Positions 8,174-17,855 of a stretch of DNA of 64,000 bases are shown piece by piece (position 1 is the stretch's first letter; every line of letters starts with the position of its first letter). Position numbers and translations under genes: made by a program. The notes under the pieces were generated by a model, which saw nothing but the letters and a program-made list of their open reading frames with translations, was not told the DNA's origin and did not search any database. This stretch comes from Ramlibacter aurantiacus (lineage in GTDB: Bacteria > Pseudomonadota > Gammaproteobacteria > Burkholderiales > Burkholderiaceae_C): positions 336,801 to 400,800 of the forward strand of contig NZ_JAEQNA010000002.1 of the NCBI RefSeq assembly GCF_016722895.1, read 5' to 3'.

Positions 8174-9868
8174 ATGTTGAAGAACCCTGCCAGCAAGTAC
8201 CGTCCGTTTTCCCCGGTGCACCTCACCGACCGCACCTGGCCCGATGCCGTGATCAGCCGGCCGCCTGTCTGGTGCAGCGTCGACCTGCGCGACGGCAACC
8301 AGGCCCTGATCGAGCCGATGGACGTGGAGCGCAAGCTGCGCATGTTCAACGCGCTGGTCAAGATCGGATTCAAGGAAATCGAAGTCGGATTTCCGTCCGC
8401 CTCGCAGGTCGAATTCGATTTCCTGCGGCGGCTGATCGATGAAGACCGCGTCCCCCGCGACGTCACCATTCAGGTGCTCACGCAGGCCCGCGAGCACCTG
8501 ATCGAGCGCACGTTCGAGGCCGTGCGCGGCGCGCGGCGCGCCATCGTCCACCTGTACAACGCGACCGCGCCGGTGATGCGCAAGGTGGTGCTGGGCCTGG
8601 ACGAAGACGGCATCGTCGAGCTGGCGGTCACCCACGCCCGCATGTTCAACCGCCTCGCTGCGGCGCAGCCGCAGACCGAATGGGTGTTCCAGTATTCGCC
8701 GGAGATGTTCTCGGGCACCGAGTTGCCTTTCGCCAAGCGCGTGGTCGACGCGGTGACCGAGGCGTGGCAAGCCAGCCCCGGCCGCCCGTGCATCATCAAC
8801 CTTCCCTCGACGGTGGAGCATTCCACGCCCAACATCTTCGCGGACATGATCGAGTGGATGCACCGCAACCTGGCGCGGCGCGAGGGCATCGTGCTGTCGG
8901 TGCATCCGCACAACGACCGCGGCACCGGCACGGCGGCCGGCGAGTTCGCGGTGATGGCCGGCGCGGACCGGCTCGAGGGCTGCCTGTTCGGCAATGGTGA
9001 GCGCACCGGCAACCTCGACCTGGTCAACGTCGCGCTGAACCTCTACACGCAGGGCGTCGATCCCGGCCTGGACTTCTCCGACATCGACGAGATCCGCCGG
9101 ACGGTTGAATACTGCAACCAGCTGCCGGTGCATCCGCGCCACCCCTATGCGGGTGACCTGGTCTACACGTCATTCTCCGGTTCGCACCAGGACGCGATCA
9201 AGAAGGCGTTCGCCGCGCGCCGCGAAGGCGATATCTGGGACATGCCCTACCTGCCGCTCGATCCCAAGGACCTCGGCCGCAGCTACGAGGCGGTGATCCG
9301 CGTGAACAGCCAATCGGGCAAGGGCGGCATCGCCTACCTGCTCGAAAACGAGTACGGGCTGGAGTTGCCGCGCCGGCTGCAGATCGAGTTCAGCCAGGTG
9401 GTGCAGGGCGTGATGGACGCCACCGGCAAGGAGCTGTCGGCGGCGCAGATCTTCGATTTGTTCGAGCGCGAATACGGCACCAAGCGCATCCAGGCGCCGG
9501 CGCACCAGGTGGAGGCTGCCGAGGCCGGCTCGTCCCGGCAGGTACACGTCCTGGCCCGGGTCGAGCTGGGGGGCGAAGGCCTCGAGATCAGCGGCGCCGG
9601 CAACGGCCCCATCGACGGCTTCGTGGCCGGCCTGCAGCAGGCCACGGGTGAAGCCGTGCGCGTGCTCGACTACCACGAGCATGCGGTGGGCGAGGGCGCG
9701 AGCGCCCAGGCCGTGGCCTACCTGGAGCTGCGGGTGGGCGAGCAGACCTTGTTCGGCGTCGGCATCGATGCGAACATCGTCTCGGCCTCGCTCAAGGCCA
9801 TCATGAGCGGTGTCGAGCGCGCTCGCGCGCGGCGCCACCAAGGAGAGGGCGCATGCCAGACCAACTGA
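8174..9868 (+). CDS. leuA: 2-isopropylmalate synthase, long (LeuA type 2) form
   Basis: 564 residues. It condenses 2-oxoisovalerate and acetyl-CoA, the first committed step to leucine. The catalytic TIM barrel carries DLRDGNQAL near residue 37 and the HPHNDRGT metal site. The C-terminal allosteric domain (about 440-560) is the leucine-binding regulatory fold. DLRDGNQ rather than TLRDGEQ places it in the long LeuA group typified by actinobacterial enzymes. The ATG at 8174 matches the family N-terminus ([10 protein letters not shown]); in-frame alternatives lie at 8135 (TTG) and 8153 (ATG). It overlaps the second leuA by 16 bases. Confidence 0.93.
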   Translation: MLKNPASKYRPFSPVHLTDRTWPDAVISRPPVWCSVDLRDGNQALIEPMDVERKLRMFNALVKIGFKEIEVGFPSASQVEFDFLRRLIDEDRVPRDVTIQVLTQAREHLIERTFEAVRGARRAIVHLYNATAPVMRKVVLGLDEDGIVELAVTHARMFNRLAAAQPQTEWVFQYSPEMFSGTELPFAKRVVDAVTEAWQASPGRPCIINLPSTVEHSTPNIFADMIEWMHRNLARREGIVLSVHPHNDRGTGTAAGEFAVMAGADRLEGCLFGNGERTGNLDLVNVALNLYTQGVDPGLDFSDIDEIRRTVEYCNQLPVHPRHPYAGDLVYTSFSGSHQDAIKKAFAARREGDIWDMPYLPLDPKDLGRSYEAVIRVNSQSGKGGIAYLLENEYGLELPRRLQIEFSQVVQGVMDATGKELSAAQIFDLFEREYGTKRIQAPAHQVEAAEAGSSRQVHVLARVELGGEGLEISGAGNGPIDGFVAGLQQATGEAVRVLDYHEHAVGEGASAQAVAYLELRVGEQTLFGVGIDANIVSASLKAIMSGVERARARRHQGEGACQTN

Positions 9869-11391
9869 TCATCTTCGACACCACCCTGCGCGACGGCGAG
9901 CAATCGCCCGGCGCTTCCATGACCAAGGAGGAGAAGCTGCGCATCGCGCGGCAGCTCGAGCGCCTGAAGGTGGACGTGATCGAGGCCGGCTTCGCCGCCA
10001 GCTCCAACGGCGACTTCGAGGCCGTGCAGGCGATCGCGCAGTCCATCAAGGACAGCACGGTGTGCTCGCTGGCTCGGGCGAACGACCGCGACATCTCGCG
10101 CGCCGCCCAGGCCCTGGCGAGCGCCGAGCGTGCGCGCATCCACACGTTCATCGCCACCTCGGCGCTGCACATGGAGAAGAAGCTGCGCATGACGCCCGAG
10201 CAGGTGCTCGAGCAGGCGCGGCTTTCGGTGCGCTTCGCGCGCAACCTTTGCGCCGACATCGAGTTTTCGCCCGAGGACGGCTATCGCAGCGATCCCGATT
10301 TCCTCTGCCGGGTGCTCGAGGCTGTCATCGCCGAAGGGGCCACCACCATCAACGTGCCTGACACCGTGGGCTATGCGGTGCCCGAGCTGTATGGCCACTT
10401 CATCCGCCAGCTGCGTGAGCGTGTCCCCAATTCGGACCGGGCGATCTGGTCGGTGCATTGCCACAACGACCTGGGCATGGCCGTGGCCAATTCGTTGGCC
10501 GGGGTGAAGATCGGCGGCGCGCGGCAGGTGGAGTGCACGATCAACGGACTGGGCGAGCGGGCCGGCAATTGCGCGCTCGAAGAGGTCGTGATGGCGGTCC
10601 GCACGCGCCGCGACTACTTCGGGCTGGACGTGAACATCGACACGCGGCACATCGTGCCCGCCAGCCGCATGGTCAGCCAGACCACCGGCTTCGTGGTCCA
10701 GCCGAACAAGGCCGTGGTGGGCGCCAATGCGTTCGCCCACGCGAGCGGCATCCACCAGGATGGCGTGCTCAAGGCGCGCGACACCTACGAGATCATGCGC
10801 GCCGAGGACGTGGGCTGGTCGGCCAACAAGATCGTGCTGGGCAAGCTCTCCGGGCGCAACGCGTTCAAGCAGCGCCTGCAGGACCTGGGTGTCCAACTGG
10901 AGAGCGAATCCGAGGTCAACGCCGCTTTCGCCCGCTTCAAGGAACTGGCCGATCGCAAGAGCGAGATCTTCGACGAGGACATCCTCGCCCTGGTGATCGC
11001 AGAGGACACGGCGGCACACCAGGAGCGCTTCGGCTTCGTGTCCCTGTCGCAGCACAGCGAGACCGGCGAGCGCCCGCACGCCAGCATCGTCTTCACCATG
11101 GACGGCAAGGAGGTCAGGGGCGAGTCCGACGGCAATGGCCCGGTGGACGCTTCCCTCAAGGCCATCGAGAGCCATGTGCGAAGCGGAGCCGAGATGGTGC
11201 TTTATTCGGTGAACGCGATCAGCGGCTCCACCGAGAGCCAGGGCGAAGTGACCGTGCGTCTGCAGGACGCCGGACGCGTGGTCAACGGGGTGGGCGCCGA
11301 TCCGGACATCGTCGTGGCATCTGCCAAGGCGTATCTAAGTGCTTTGAACAAGTTACAAAGTAAAGCTGATCGGGTGGCTGCACAAGGTTAG
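9853..11391 (+). CDS. leuA: 2-isopropylmalate synthase, short (LeuA type 1) form
   Basis: 512 residues, a second complete 2-isopropylmalate synthase of the other subfamily. It has [13 protein letters not shown] at residues 8-20, the HCHNDLGMA metal site near 205, [11 protein letters not shown], and a full C-terminal regulatory domain (about 385-500). The ATG sits inside the end of the upstream leuA (9853 versus a stop at 9868) with AGGAGAG before it, so the two are co-translated. Homocitrate or citramalate synthase is an alternative for one of the pair. The closest match to known leuA enzymes and the shared leucine attenuator favour 2-isopropylmalate synthase. Confidence 0.92.
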   Translation: MPDQLIIFDTTLRDGEQSPGASMTKEEKLRIARQLERLKVDVIEAGFAASSNGDFEAVQAIAQSIKDSTVCSLARANDRDISRAAQALASAERARIHTFIATSALHMEKKLRMTPEQVLEQARLSVRFARNLCADIEFSPEDGYRSDPDFLCRVLEAVIAEGATTINVPDTVGYAVPELYGHFIRQLRERVPNSDRAIWSVHCHNDLGMAVANSLAGVKIGGARQVECTINGLGERAGNCALEEVVMAVRTRRDYFGLDVNIDTRHIVPASRMVSQTTGFVVQPNKAVVGANAFAHASGIHQDGVLKARDTYEIMRAEDVGWSANKIVLGKLSGRNAFKQRLQDLGVQLESESEVNAAFARFKELADRKSEIFDEDILALVIAEDTAAHQERFGFVSLSQHSETGERPHASIVFTMDGKEVRGESDGNGPVDASLKAIESHVRSGAEMVLYSVNAISGSTESQGEVTVRLQDAGRVVNGVGADPDIVVASAKAYLSALNKLQSKADRVAAQG

Positions 11392-11407
11392 TTGCAATAT
11401 CTATAAT
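11379..11407 (+). promoter_or_regulatory. Candidate sigma-70 promoter for the PBP7-like gene
   Basis: TGCACA (11379-11384, 4/6 to TTGACA), a 17-base spacer, and a perfect TATAAT (11402-11407), partly inside the end of leuA. The 125 bases that follow up to the start codon are unusually AT-rich for the window. They include a short inverted repeat, CTTAGG (11419-11424) and CCTAAG (11432-11437), which could be an operator or mRNA hairpin. Confidence 0.5.
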
Positions 11408-11532
11408 TCGGAAACGTTCTTAGGAAACGCGCCTAAGTCGTTGATAATTGGCGATAAAACAAGCGGAGTTAATCCTTTTGCAGTATTTGCAAGAGGATGT
11501 CTCCCCCAGCCATAGCCGAATGAAGAAATGCA

Positions 11533-12531
11533 ATGACCAAACACTTGAAGCGTTTTGTACATGTTGTTGCAGCAGCCCTGATCCTCGGCGGGTTCGCGCC
11601 AGCCGTCGCCACCGCCGCTCCCAAGAAGCCGACGGTCGTCAAGAAGAAGGTGGCCGCCAAGGCCAAGCGCGTCGCAGTGAGGGCGCGTGCCGTCGCCCCA
11701 AGTGCAGCGGCCCCCGCCCGTGTGTCCTACGCGCAATTGGCCGGCTTGCACGCCACGCAGGATGAACTCGACCTGAAGTCCGCCGTGGCCCTGGTCATCG
11801 ACCAGGACACCCACGAAGTGCTGCTGTCCAAGAATCAATCCGCGGTGCTGCCCATCGCCTCGCTGACCAAGCTGATGACGGGCATCGTCATCAGCGAGGC
11901 CAGGTTGCCGATGGACGAGGTGATCACCATCACCCAGGACGACGTCGATACTGAAAAATGGAGCGGTTCGCGGCTTCGCGTGGGCACGCAGCTCACCCGC
12001 GCCGAGGCGCTCCATTTGGCGCTCATGTCCAGCGAGAACCGCGCGGCCAATGCGCTCGGGCGTACCTATCCGGGCGGTCTCGCGGTCTTCGTCGAGAAGA
12101 TGAACGCGAAGGCGCAGCAACTGGGCATGCTGACCACCACGTATGTCGAGCCCACCGGCTTGTCCAGCCGCAACCAGTCCAGCGCCAAGGACCTGGCGCT
12201 GCTGGTGCATGCCGCGTCCGCCGACCCGCTCCTGCGCGAGTACTCCACCTCGCCCAGTTACCAGGTCGCCGTGGGCAAGCACACGCTGCAGTACAACAAC
12301 ACCAATCGGCTGGTCAAGCATCCCGATTGGGAGATCGGCCTGCAGAAGACCGGCTACATCTCCGAGGCCGGCCAGTGCCTCGTGATGCAGGCGCAGATCG
12401 CCGGCCGCAAGCTGATCATGGTGTTCCTCGACTCGGCCGGCAAACTCAACCGGATCGCCGACGCCGAGCGCGTGCGGCGCTGGGTGGAAAACCACGCGTC
12501 CTCGGGCCAGGGCATGGCCTTGTCGCGCTGA
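11533..12531 (+). CDS. pbpG: D-alanyl-D-alanine endopeptidase (PBP7/PbpG-like serine peptidase)
   Basis: 332 residues. A signal peptide (about 1-29, cut after AVATAA) and a Lys/Ala-rich linker (30-60) precede the S11 peptidase domain. The three penicillin-binding motifs are present: S110-L-T-K113, S167-E-N169 and K272-T-G274. Such enzymes cut the D-Ala-mDAP cross-links of peptidoglycan in the periplasm. It is shorter than DacA-type carboxypeptidases and lacks their C-terminal amphipathic anchor, so the endopeptidase assignment is preferred. It is a single gene with its own AT-rich promoter region and is followed by a bidirectional terminator. Confidence 0.9.
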   Translation: MTKHLKRFVHVVAAALILGGFAPAVATAAPKKPTVVKKKVAAKAKRVAVRARAVAPSAAAPARVSYAQLAGLHATQDELDLKSAVALVIDQDTHEVLLSKNQSAVLPIASLTKLMTGIVISEARLPMDEVITITQDDVDTEKWSGSRLRVGTQLTRAEALHLALMSSENRAANALGRTYPGGLAVFVEKMNAKAQQLGMLTTTYVEPTGLSSRNQSSAKDLALLVHAASADPLLREYSTSPSYQVAVGKHTLQYNNTNRLVKHPDWEIGLQKTGYISEAGQCLVMQAQIAGRKLIMVFLDSAGKLNRIADAERVRRWVENHASSGQGMALSR

Positions 12532-12554
12532 GCTGTCGCGCCCCACCTCGAGAC

Positions 12555-12576
12555 AAACGGCCCCGATGGGCCGTTT
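12555..12576. terminator. Bidirectional intrinsic terminator between pbpG and the iclR gene
   Basis: A perfect 9-bp stem, AAACGGCCC (12555-12563) and GGGCCGTTT (12568-12576), with a CGAT tetraloop. T-rich ends appear on both strands. It lies between two convergent genes and can serve both. Confidence 0.8.
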
Positions 12577-12582
12577 GCCGTT

Positions 12583-13377
12583 TCAAGCCACGCGCAGGCT
12601 GGGCGGCCGGTGCCCCAGCGCGTTGGAGATTTCCTTGGCCGTAGCCTGCAACTTGGCCAGCCAGCTCTCGTCCAGCCGGTCGGCCGGCGCCGAGATCGAC
12701 AGCCCGGCCACCAGGCGGTCTTGGTCATCGTAGATGCCGGCGGCCATGCAGCGCACGCCCAGTTCCAGTTCCTCGTTGTCCCGGGCCATACCGTATTGGC
12801 GAGCCTTGGCGAGTTCACGCTCGAGCACCGGCAGCTGCGTGATGCTGTTGCGGGTATGGCCGGCCAAGCCGGTGCGGGTGGCATACGCGCGCACCCGCTG
12901 CGGATCGTCGGCCGCCAGGAACAGCTTGCCCGTGGAGGTGAGGTGCAGCGGGGCGCGAGCCCCGATGGCGCGCACGACCTGCATGCCGGAGCGTTCGCTG
13001 TAGGCCCGCTCGATGTAAACGATCTCGTCGCCCTGTCGCATGCTGAGGTTCACCGGTTGCTGGATCTGCCGGTGCAGCTCGCGCATCGGGCCCAAAGCCG
13101 CGTCGCGCACGTTGAGCCGGGCCTTGACCAGGTTGCCCAGTTCCAGCAGCCGCATGCCCAGCCGGTAGCTGCCGGCCTCCGGCCGGTCGACGAAGCGGCC
13201 GACCGCCAGGTCGTTCAGGATGCGGTGGGTGGTCGACGGGTGCAGCCCGGTCCGCTCGGCGATCTCCTTGAGCGGCACCGGCTCCTCGCGGGAAGCCAGC
13301 ACGTCGATCAGCGCGAACATGCGCTCGATCACCTGGATGGTCGGCGTGACGGCCTTGGGTCTGTCGGCGTGTTTCAT
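12583..13377 (-). CDS. IclR family transcriptional regulator
   Basis: 264 residues. An N-terminal winged helix (about 10-75: VIERMFALIDVLA, LKEIAERTGLHPSTTHRILNDL) precedes an IclR effector domain (about 85-255). The ATG at 13377 has GGAG four bases away; a start at 13401 would add eight residues without a ribosome site. IclR proteins bind small aromatic or aliphatic acids. No adjacent metabolic gene points to the ligand: downstream is the terminator shared with pbpG, and upstream is the bpt operon on the same strand. Confidence 0.9.
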   Translation of the reverse strand: MKHADRPKAVTPTIQVIERMFALIDVLASREEPVPLKEIAERTGLHPSTTHRILNDLAVGRFVDRPEAGSYRLGMRLLELGNLVKARLNVRDAALGPMRELHRQIQQPVNLSMRQGDEIVYIERAYSERSGMQVVRAIGARAPLHLTSTGKLFLAADDPQRVRAYATRTGLAGHTRNSITQLPVLERELAKARQYGMARDNEELELGVRCMAAGIYDDQDRLVAGLSISAPADRLDESWLAKLQATAKEISNALGHRPPSLRVA

Positions 13378-13416
13378 GGGGCTCCAGTCGTGTGGCCCCA
13401 TTTTACGTTGTGAAAA

Positions 13417-14172
13417 TCAGTAGGCCGGATCGGCGGGCGTGGCAGGCGTCCAGACGCCGTCGCGCAGCACCTCGAAGGGGCGGAAGCGCGACTTGTAGTT
13501 CATCTTCGGGCTCTCCTGGATCCAGTAGCCCAGGTACACGTGCGGCAGCCCGAGCTGGCGCGCCTGCTCCACCTGCCACAGCACGCTATAGGTGCCGTAG
13601 CTGGCCGCTGCATCGGGTTCGTAGAAGGTGTACACGGCCGAGAGGCCGTCGCCCAGCACGTCGAGGATGGACACCATTCGCAGCGCACCCGGACTGCCAT
13701 CGGCCTGCGTCTCGCGGAACTCCACCAGTCGGGAGTTGACCCGGCTTTGCAGCAGGAACTGCGTGTACTGGTCGATGCTGTCGTGGTCCATGCCGCCGCC
13801 GCAATGCCGGCCGCTCTGGTAGCGCAGGTACAGCTGGTAATGCTCGGGCACGAAGCACAGCTTGAGCACCCGGGCCTGCAGGTTGCGGTGTCGCCGCCAA
13901 GCGCGCCGCTGGCTTCGATCCGGACTGAATTCATGGGCCAGCACGCGCAGCGGAACGCAGGCCTTGCAGCCGTCGCAATACGGTCGGTAGGTGAACATCC
14001 CACTGCGACGGAAGCCCCCGACCACCAGGTCGGAGTACGCGTCGTTGTGGATCAGGTGGCTGGGCGTCGCGACCTGGGAGCGGGCCTGCTTGCCGGGGAG
14101 GTAGCTGCAAGGGTAGGGCGCAGTCGCATAGAACTGCAGTGTCTGGAGAGGAAGATCCTTCAGCAGCGTCAC
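13417..14172 (-). CDS. bpt: Aspartate/glutamate leucyltransferase (bacterial arginyltransferase-like, Bpt)
   Basis: 251 residues. It transfers leucine from Leu-tRNA to N-terminal Asp/Glu, marking proteins for ClpS-ClpAP (N-degron pathway). The N-terminal ATE_N domain has [11 protein letters not shown] and the Cys pair in [12 protein letters not shown]. The ATE_C domain has [18 protein letters not shown]. The GTG start at 14172 overlaps the aat stop (GTGA, 14169-14172), giving [15 protein letters not shown], the usual N-terminus. It lies directly downstream of aat, so both leucyl transferases of the pathway are coupled. Confidence 0.95.
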   Translation of the reverse strand: MTLLKDLPLQTLQFYATAPYPCSYLPGKQARSQVATPSHLIHNDAYSDLVVGGFRRSGMFTYRPYCDGCKACVPLRVLAHEFSPDRSQRRAWRRHRNLQARVLKLCFVPEHYQLYLRYQSGRHCGGGMDHDSIDQYTQFLLQSRVNSRLVEFRETQADGSPGALRMVSILDVLGDGLSAVYTFYEPDAAASYGTYSVLWQVEQARQLGLPHVYLGYWIQESPKMNYKSRFRPFEVLRDGVWTPATPADPAY

Positions 14173-14933
14173 TCTGGGCCCTTCACGAGCGGAAGTTGGC
14201 GCCAGTATACGGGGTCGAATCGCCAAGGCAGCGCGGGCCCGGTGCCCTGCCGTGCGACGCTCGCGACGAAGGCCGCGCGATCGATTTCCCGCGCGCCCAG
14301 GGAGGCCAGGTGCCGCGTGTTCTGCTGGCAATCGATCAGCTCCACGCCTTGCGCCCGGCAGAAGGCGACCAGGCCCGCCAGGGCAATCTTCGAGGCGTCC
14401 GGCACCCGGGTGAACATGGATTCGCCGAACACCGCGCGGCCGATGCCCAGGCAATAGAGGCCGCCCGCCAGTTCGCCGTCGATCCAGGTCTCCACGCTGT
14501 GCGCCCAGCCGGCATGGTGCAGCGCCTCGTAGGCCTGCACCATGGCCGGCACGATCCAGGTGCCCGACTGGCCCTCGCGCGGGCTGCCGGCGCAGGCCCG
14601 GATCACCGCCGGAAAGTCGCTGTCGAAACGCAGCTCGCAGCCGGGCGCCTGCACGAAGCGCTGCAGCGTCTTGCGCAGCGAACGGTGAAGCCGGAACTCG
14701 CCCGGGAACAGCACCATGCGCGGATCGGTGCTCCACCAGAGGATCGGCTGGCCCTCGCTGAACCAGGGGAAGATGCCGTGGCGGTAGGCGCGCAGCAGCG
14801 TGTCGACGTCGAGCGTGCCGCCCGCGGCAAGCAATCCCGGCGCCGGCGCGGCCGGTCCCCAGGCCAGGCTCGGATCGGGAAACGGATCGCCCGGCTCCAG
14901 CCAGGGCAGCGGTGGCTGGCGGCGAGGCGTCAT
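14169..14933 (-). CDS. aat: Leucyl/phenylalanyl-tRNA--protein transferase
   Basis: 254 residues, full length. It adds Leu or Phe to proteins with N-terminal Arg or Lys. Family landmarks: [40 protein letters not shown], the WAHSVETW segment, [18 protein letters not shown], and [18 protein letters not shown]. The ATG at 14933 overlaps the phosphopantetheinyl transferase stop (ATGA), and its own stop overlaps the bpt GTG. The three genes therefore form one translationally coupled unit. Confidence 0.96.
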   Translation of the reverse strand: MTPRRQPPLPWLEPGDPFPDPSLAWGPAAPAPGLLAAGGTLDVDTLLRAYRHGIFPWFSEGQPILWWSTDPRMVLFPGEFRLHRSLRKTLQRFVQAPGCELRFDSDFPAVIRACAGSPREGQSGTWIVPAMVQAYEALHHAGWAHSVETWIDGELAGGLYCLGIGRAVFGESMFTRVPDASKIALAGLVAFCRAQGVELIDCQQNTRHLASLGAREIDRAAFVASVARQGTGPALPWRFDPVYWRQLPLVKGPE

Positions 14934-15619
14934 GCGGACCAGGTCCAGTGGTGGATCGTCACCGGCGGCATCGCGCCGCCGGTGGCGACCGCAGCGCTCC
15001 ACGAGCCCGCCTGCTCGAACGCGCGCACCGACCAGTCGCCTTGCCGAAGGCGCGCATGGGTGGACGCCAGCAGGCGGGCCTCGGCGCCGACGTCCACGCT
15101 GACCTGCCGCACCTCGTCGGACAACCCGCACCCCGCCGCCTTGAGCAGCGCCTCCTTGCGCACCCAGCAGCGCAGCCGCGCGAGCGGCCGGCTTGCCGGA
15201 TCGCAGGCCGCGATCGCCTCGCGCTCGGCGGGGCTGAGCACGGCATCGAGGCTGTCCTCGCCCTGCACCGCCACTGCACCAACGTCCCAGGCCTCGATGT
15301 CCACGCCCACCGGCCTCGACTCCGCCAGCCCCACCAGGCCGAAGCCGGCCGAGTGAGAGAGGTTGAATTCGAGCGCGTCGTGGGGCGGCGCCAGCGCCGG
15401 CTTGCCTTCGGCGCCGCCGACGAAGCGCAACTCGTGCGGCTGGCGGCCGAGCTTGCGGGCGAGCAGGCTGCGCAGCGCCACGTGCGCCGCGATATAGGCC
15501 AGCCGATCGGCCGGCCTGCGGAAGCGCGCGGCCCGGCCCCGCTCGGTCGCGTCCAGGCATGCCTGCACCCGATCGGCGGTGTCGGCGGTGATCCGCAGGG
15601 GAACGTGCCAGAGCTCCAT
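14930..15619 (-). CDS. 4'-phosphopantetheinyl transferase superfamily protein (Sfp type)
   Basis: 229 residues. It moves 4'-phosphopantetheine from CoA onto carrier proteins. Motifs: NLSHS at 86-90, GVDIE at 105-109 (Mg-binding Asp and Glu) and WVRKEALLK at 152-160 (catalytic Glu and Lys). The size fits the Sfp/Gsp two-lobed type rather than the smaller AcpS. No polyketide or peptide synthetase gene is in the window, so the carrier target is unknown. It is the first gene of the unit PPTase-aat-bpt, with a four-base overlap to aat. Confidence 0.92.
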   Translation of the reverse strand: MELWHVPLRITADTADRVQACLDATERGRAARFRRPADRLAYIAAHVALRSLLARKLGRQPHELRFVGGAEGKPALAPPHDALEFNLSHSAGFGLVGLAESRPVGVDIEAWDVGAVAVQGEDSLDAVLSPAEREAIAACDPASRPLARLRCWVRKEALLKAAGCGLSDEVRQVSVDVGAEARLLASTHARLRQGDWSVRAFEQAGSWSAAVATGGAMPPVTIHHWTWSA

Positions 15620-15652
15620 GCGGCCGATTATCGACAGCGCCCCGGTGCCGCC

Positions 15653-16588
15653 TCAGTGCGGCGGGTGGGCGTGCCCCGGCTCGAAGCTGTGCGGCGTGCG
15701 GGCCTGGTGGCAGGGCACGCGCTCGAGCTGCACGGTGCTGTGGTGGATGCCGAAGTGGCTCGCCAGGCGTGAGCGCAGGCTCTCGAGCATGGCGTCCATG
15801 TCGGCCACGCCCTCGGTCACCACCACGTGCACGCTCAGGCTGATGGTGCGGGTTCCCAGCGACCACACGTGCAGGTCGTGCACGCTGCCGACGCCCGAGG
15901 CGGCCAGCAGGTCCTGCTCCACCGCCTCGGGTTCGATGTGCTCGGGCGTGCCCTCCAGCAGCACATGGGTGCTGGCGCGCAACAGCTGCCACGAGCGCGG
16001 CAGCACCCACAGCCCGATCGCCGCGGCCACCAGCGCGTCCACCCACTGCCAGCCGGTGAAGTGGATCACCATGGCCGCCACGATCACCCCCAGCGAACCC
16101 AGCATGTCGCTCCACACCTCCAGGTAGGCACCGCGCAGATTGAGGCTGGTGTCCTTGTCGCCGTGCAGCAGGGCCATGGCGGCCAGGTTGGTCAGCAGGC
16201 CCAGCACCGCCACGCCGCCCATGACGGCGGTGGCCACCTCCGGCGGCTCGAAGGCACGCCGCACCGACTCGACCAGGATGTAGCCGGCCGCCAGCAGCAG
16301 CAGCACGGCATTCAGGGCAGCGGCCAGCACCTCGAAACGGTGGTAGCCGAAGCTCCGGCGGGCATCGGCCGGTCGCCGGGCCAGCCGCGCCGCGGATAGG
16401 GAGATCGCCAGCGCCGCGGCGTCGGTGAACATGTGCGCGGCATCGGACAGCAAGGCCAGGCTGCCCGACACCCAGGCGCCGACCAGCTCGATCAGCAGCA
16501 CCGTGCAGGTCAGCGCCAGTGCGATGGCCAGGCGCCCGGTGGGCGGGTCGGCGCCGCCGTGATGGTGATGTGCGTGATCGTGTCCCAT
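15653..16588 (-). CDS. Cation diffusion facilitator, CzcD-like metal exporter
   Basis: 311 residues. A His-rich N-terminus (GHDHAHHHHGGAD) is followed by six predicted transmembrane helices and a cytoplasmic C-terminal domain (about 215-300). The zinc site residues are visible as HMFTDAAAL in helix 2 (S-D-A-A-H-M-F-T-D) and as EVWSD in helix 5. It ends with a His-rich tail (EPGHAHPPH). It would export Zn, Co or Cd in exchange for protons. It lies 9 bases after the protease gene and before the PPTase on the same strand. Confidence 0.93.
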   Translation of the reverse strand: MGHDHAHHHHGGADPPTGRLAIALALTCTVLLIELVGAWVSGSLALLSDAAHMFTDAAALAISLSAARLARRPADARRSFGYHRFEVLAAALNAVLLLLAAGYILVESVRRAFEPPEVATAVMGGVAVLGLLTNLAAMALLHGDKDTSLNLRGAYLEVWSDMLGSLGVIVAAMVIHFTGWQWVDALVAAAIGLWVLPRSWQLLRASTHVLLEGTPEHIEPEAVEQDLLAASGVGSVHDLHVWSLGTRTISLSVHVVVTEGVADMDAMLESLRSRLASHFGIHHSTVQLERVPCHQARTPHSFEPGHAHPPH

Positions 16589-16597
16589 GCGCCTCGG

Positions 16598-17743
16598 TCA
16601 CCTGGCCCGCCCGGGCGCCATGGCCGGGGCCGGCCGTCGCCCAGGCGTGACGGTCAGCTCGACCCGTTCGTCCCGCCGGTTCACCTCGAAACGCACGGGC
16701 GTACCCGGCCGCAGGGCCGACACGGCACTGAGCAGCTCGTGCGTGGATCGGATCTTCTTGTCGCCCACGGCTTGCACCACGTCGCCCACGCGCAGCCCGG
16801 CGGCGTCGGCAGGGCCGCCCTGGACCACGCCGGTGATGGCCACGCCCTCGCGCACGCGGCTCTGCAGGGTGCGGGCCACGTCGGGTGTGAGCTCGATCGT
16901 CTGCACGCCGATCCAGCCGCGGGTGACGCGGCCTTCCTTGACGATGCTCTCCAGCACCATGCGCGCGGTGGACACCGGAATGGCGAAGCCGATGCCCATG
17001 TGCCCGCCCGAGCGCGAATAAATGGCCGTGTTGATGCCCACCAGGTAGCCGCGCGAATCGACCAGGGCGCCACCCGAGTTGCCGGGGTTGATGGCGGCAT
17101 CGGTCTGGATGAAGTCCTCGAAGATGTTGATGCCCAGCTCATTGCGGCCCACCGCGCTCACGATGCCGCTGGTCACGGTCTGCCCCACGCCGAACGGATT
17201 GCCGATGGCCAGCACCAGGTCGCCCACGCGCAGCTCGTCGGAGTTGCCCAGGGTGATCGCGGGCAGCCCCTCGAGCTCGATCTTCAGCACGGCCAGGTCG
17301 CTCTCCGGGTCGGTGCCCACCAGGCGGGCTTGCGCGCGGCGGTCGTCGTTGAGCACCACCTCGATCAGGTCGGCGCCTTCGATGACATGGTGGTTGGTCA
17401 GCACGTAGCCCTCCGGGCTCACGATCACCCCGCTGCCCAGCCCCGCCGGTGCCTGTTCGTTCTGCCGGCCGTAGAAATAGCGCCGCCACGGATTGGTGGA
17501 GTCCATGCCCCGGGCGGTGTTGATGCTCACCACCGCCGGCGATGCCCGCTGCGCCGGACCGCGCAAGCTCGACAGTGCAGAGCCGCTCAGCGCAACGGGT
17601 GGCGCGGTCTGCAGCGTGACCGGGCCGCTGGACGACGGCATGGGTGCCCCCGGCTGCCAGTCCGGCTTGAACACCAGCGCGACCAGGACCAGGGCCAGGA
17701 AAACGGTGACGGCCTGCGAGAACAAGAGCCAGAGTCGCTTCAT
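16598..17743 (-). CDS. Trypsin-like serine protease, DegS/HtrA type, one PDZ domain
   Basis: 381 residues. One N-terminal membrane anchor (about 5-25), a low-complexity linker, a protease domain with His119 (TNHHV), Asp149 (ESDLAV) and Ser223 (GNSGG), and a single PDZ domain (about 275-370). One PDZ domain and an uncleaved anchor match DegS-like periplasmic proteases rather than DegP. The ATG at 17743 starts MKRLWLLF, the membrane segment. No clear ribosome site is seen. The operon continues into the CDF exporter. Targets are unknown. Confidence 0.9.
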   Translation of the reverse strand: MKRLWLLFSQAVTVFLALVLVALVFKPDWQPGAPMPSSSGPVTLQTAPPVALSGSALSSLRGPAQRASPAVVSINTARGMDSTNPWRRYFYGRQNEQAPAGLGSGVIVSPEGYVLTNHHVIEGADLIEVVLNDDRRAQARLVGTDPESDLAVLKIELEGLPAITLGNSDELRVGDLVLAIGNPFGVGQTVTSGIVSAVGRNELGINIFEDFIQTDAAINPGNSGGALVDSRGYLVGINTAIYSRSGGHMGIGFAIPVSTARMVLESIVKEGRVTRGWIGVQTIELTPDVARTLQSRVREGVAITGVVQGGPADAAGLRVGDVVQAVGDKKIRSTHELLSAVSALRPGTPVRFEVNRRDERVELTVTPGRRPAPAMAPGRAR

Positions 17744-17855
17744 CGAAGGTGCGGCGGATGGTCTGTCGATGCTTGCGGGAGGTGACCTGCACGAAGTGCA
17801 AACGCAGCATATCGGCAATCAGTCGCGCCGTGGCGGCGCCGCCAGGGCCGCGCGC

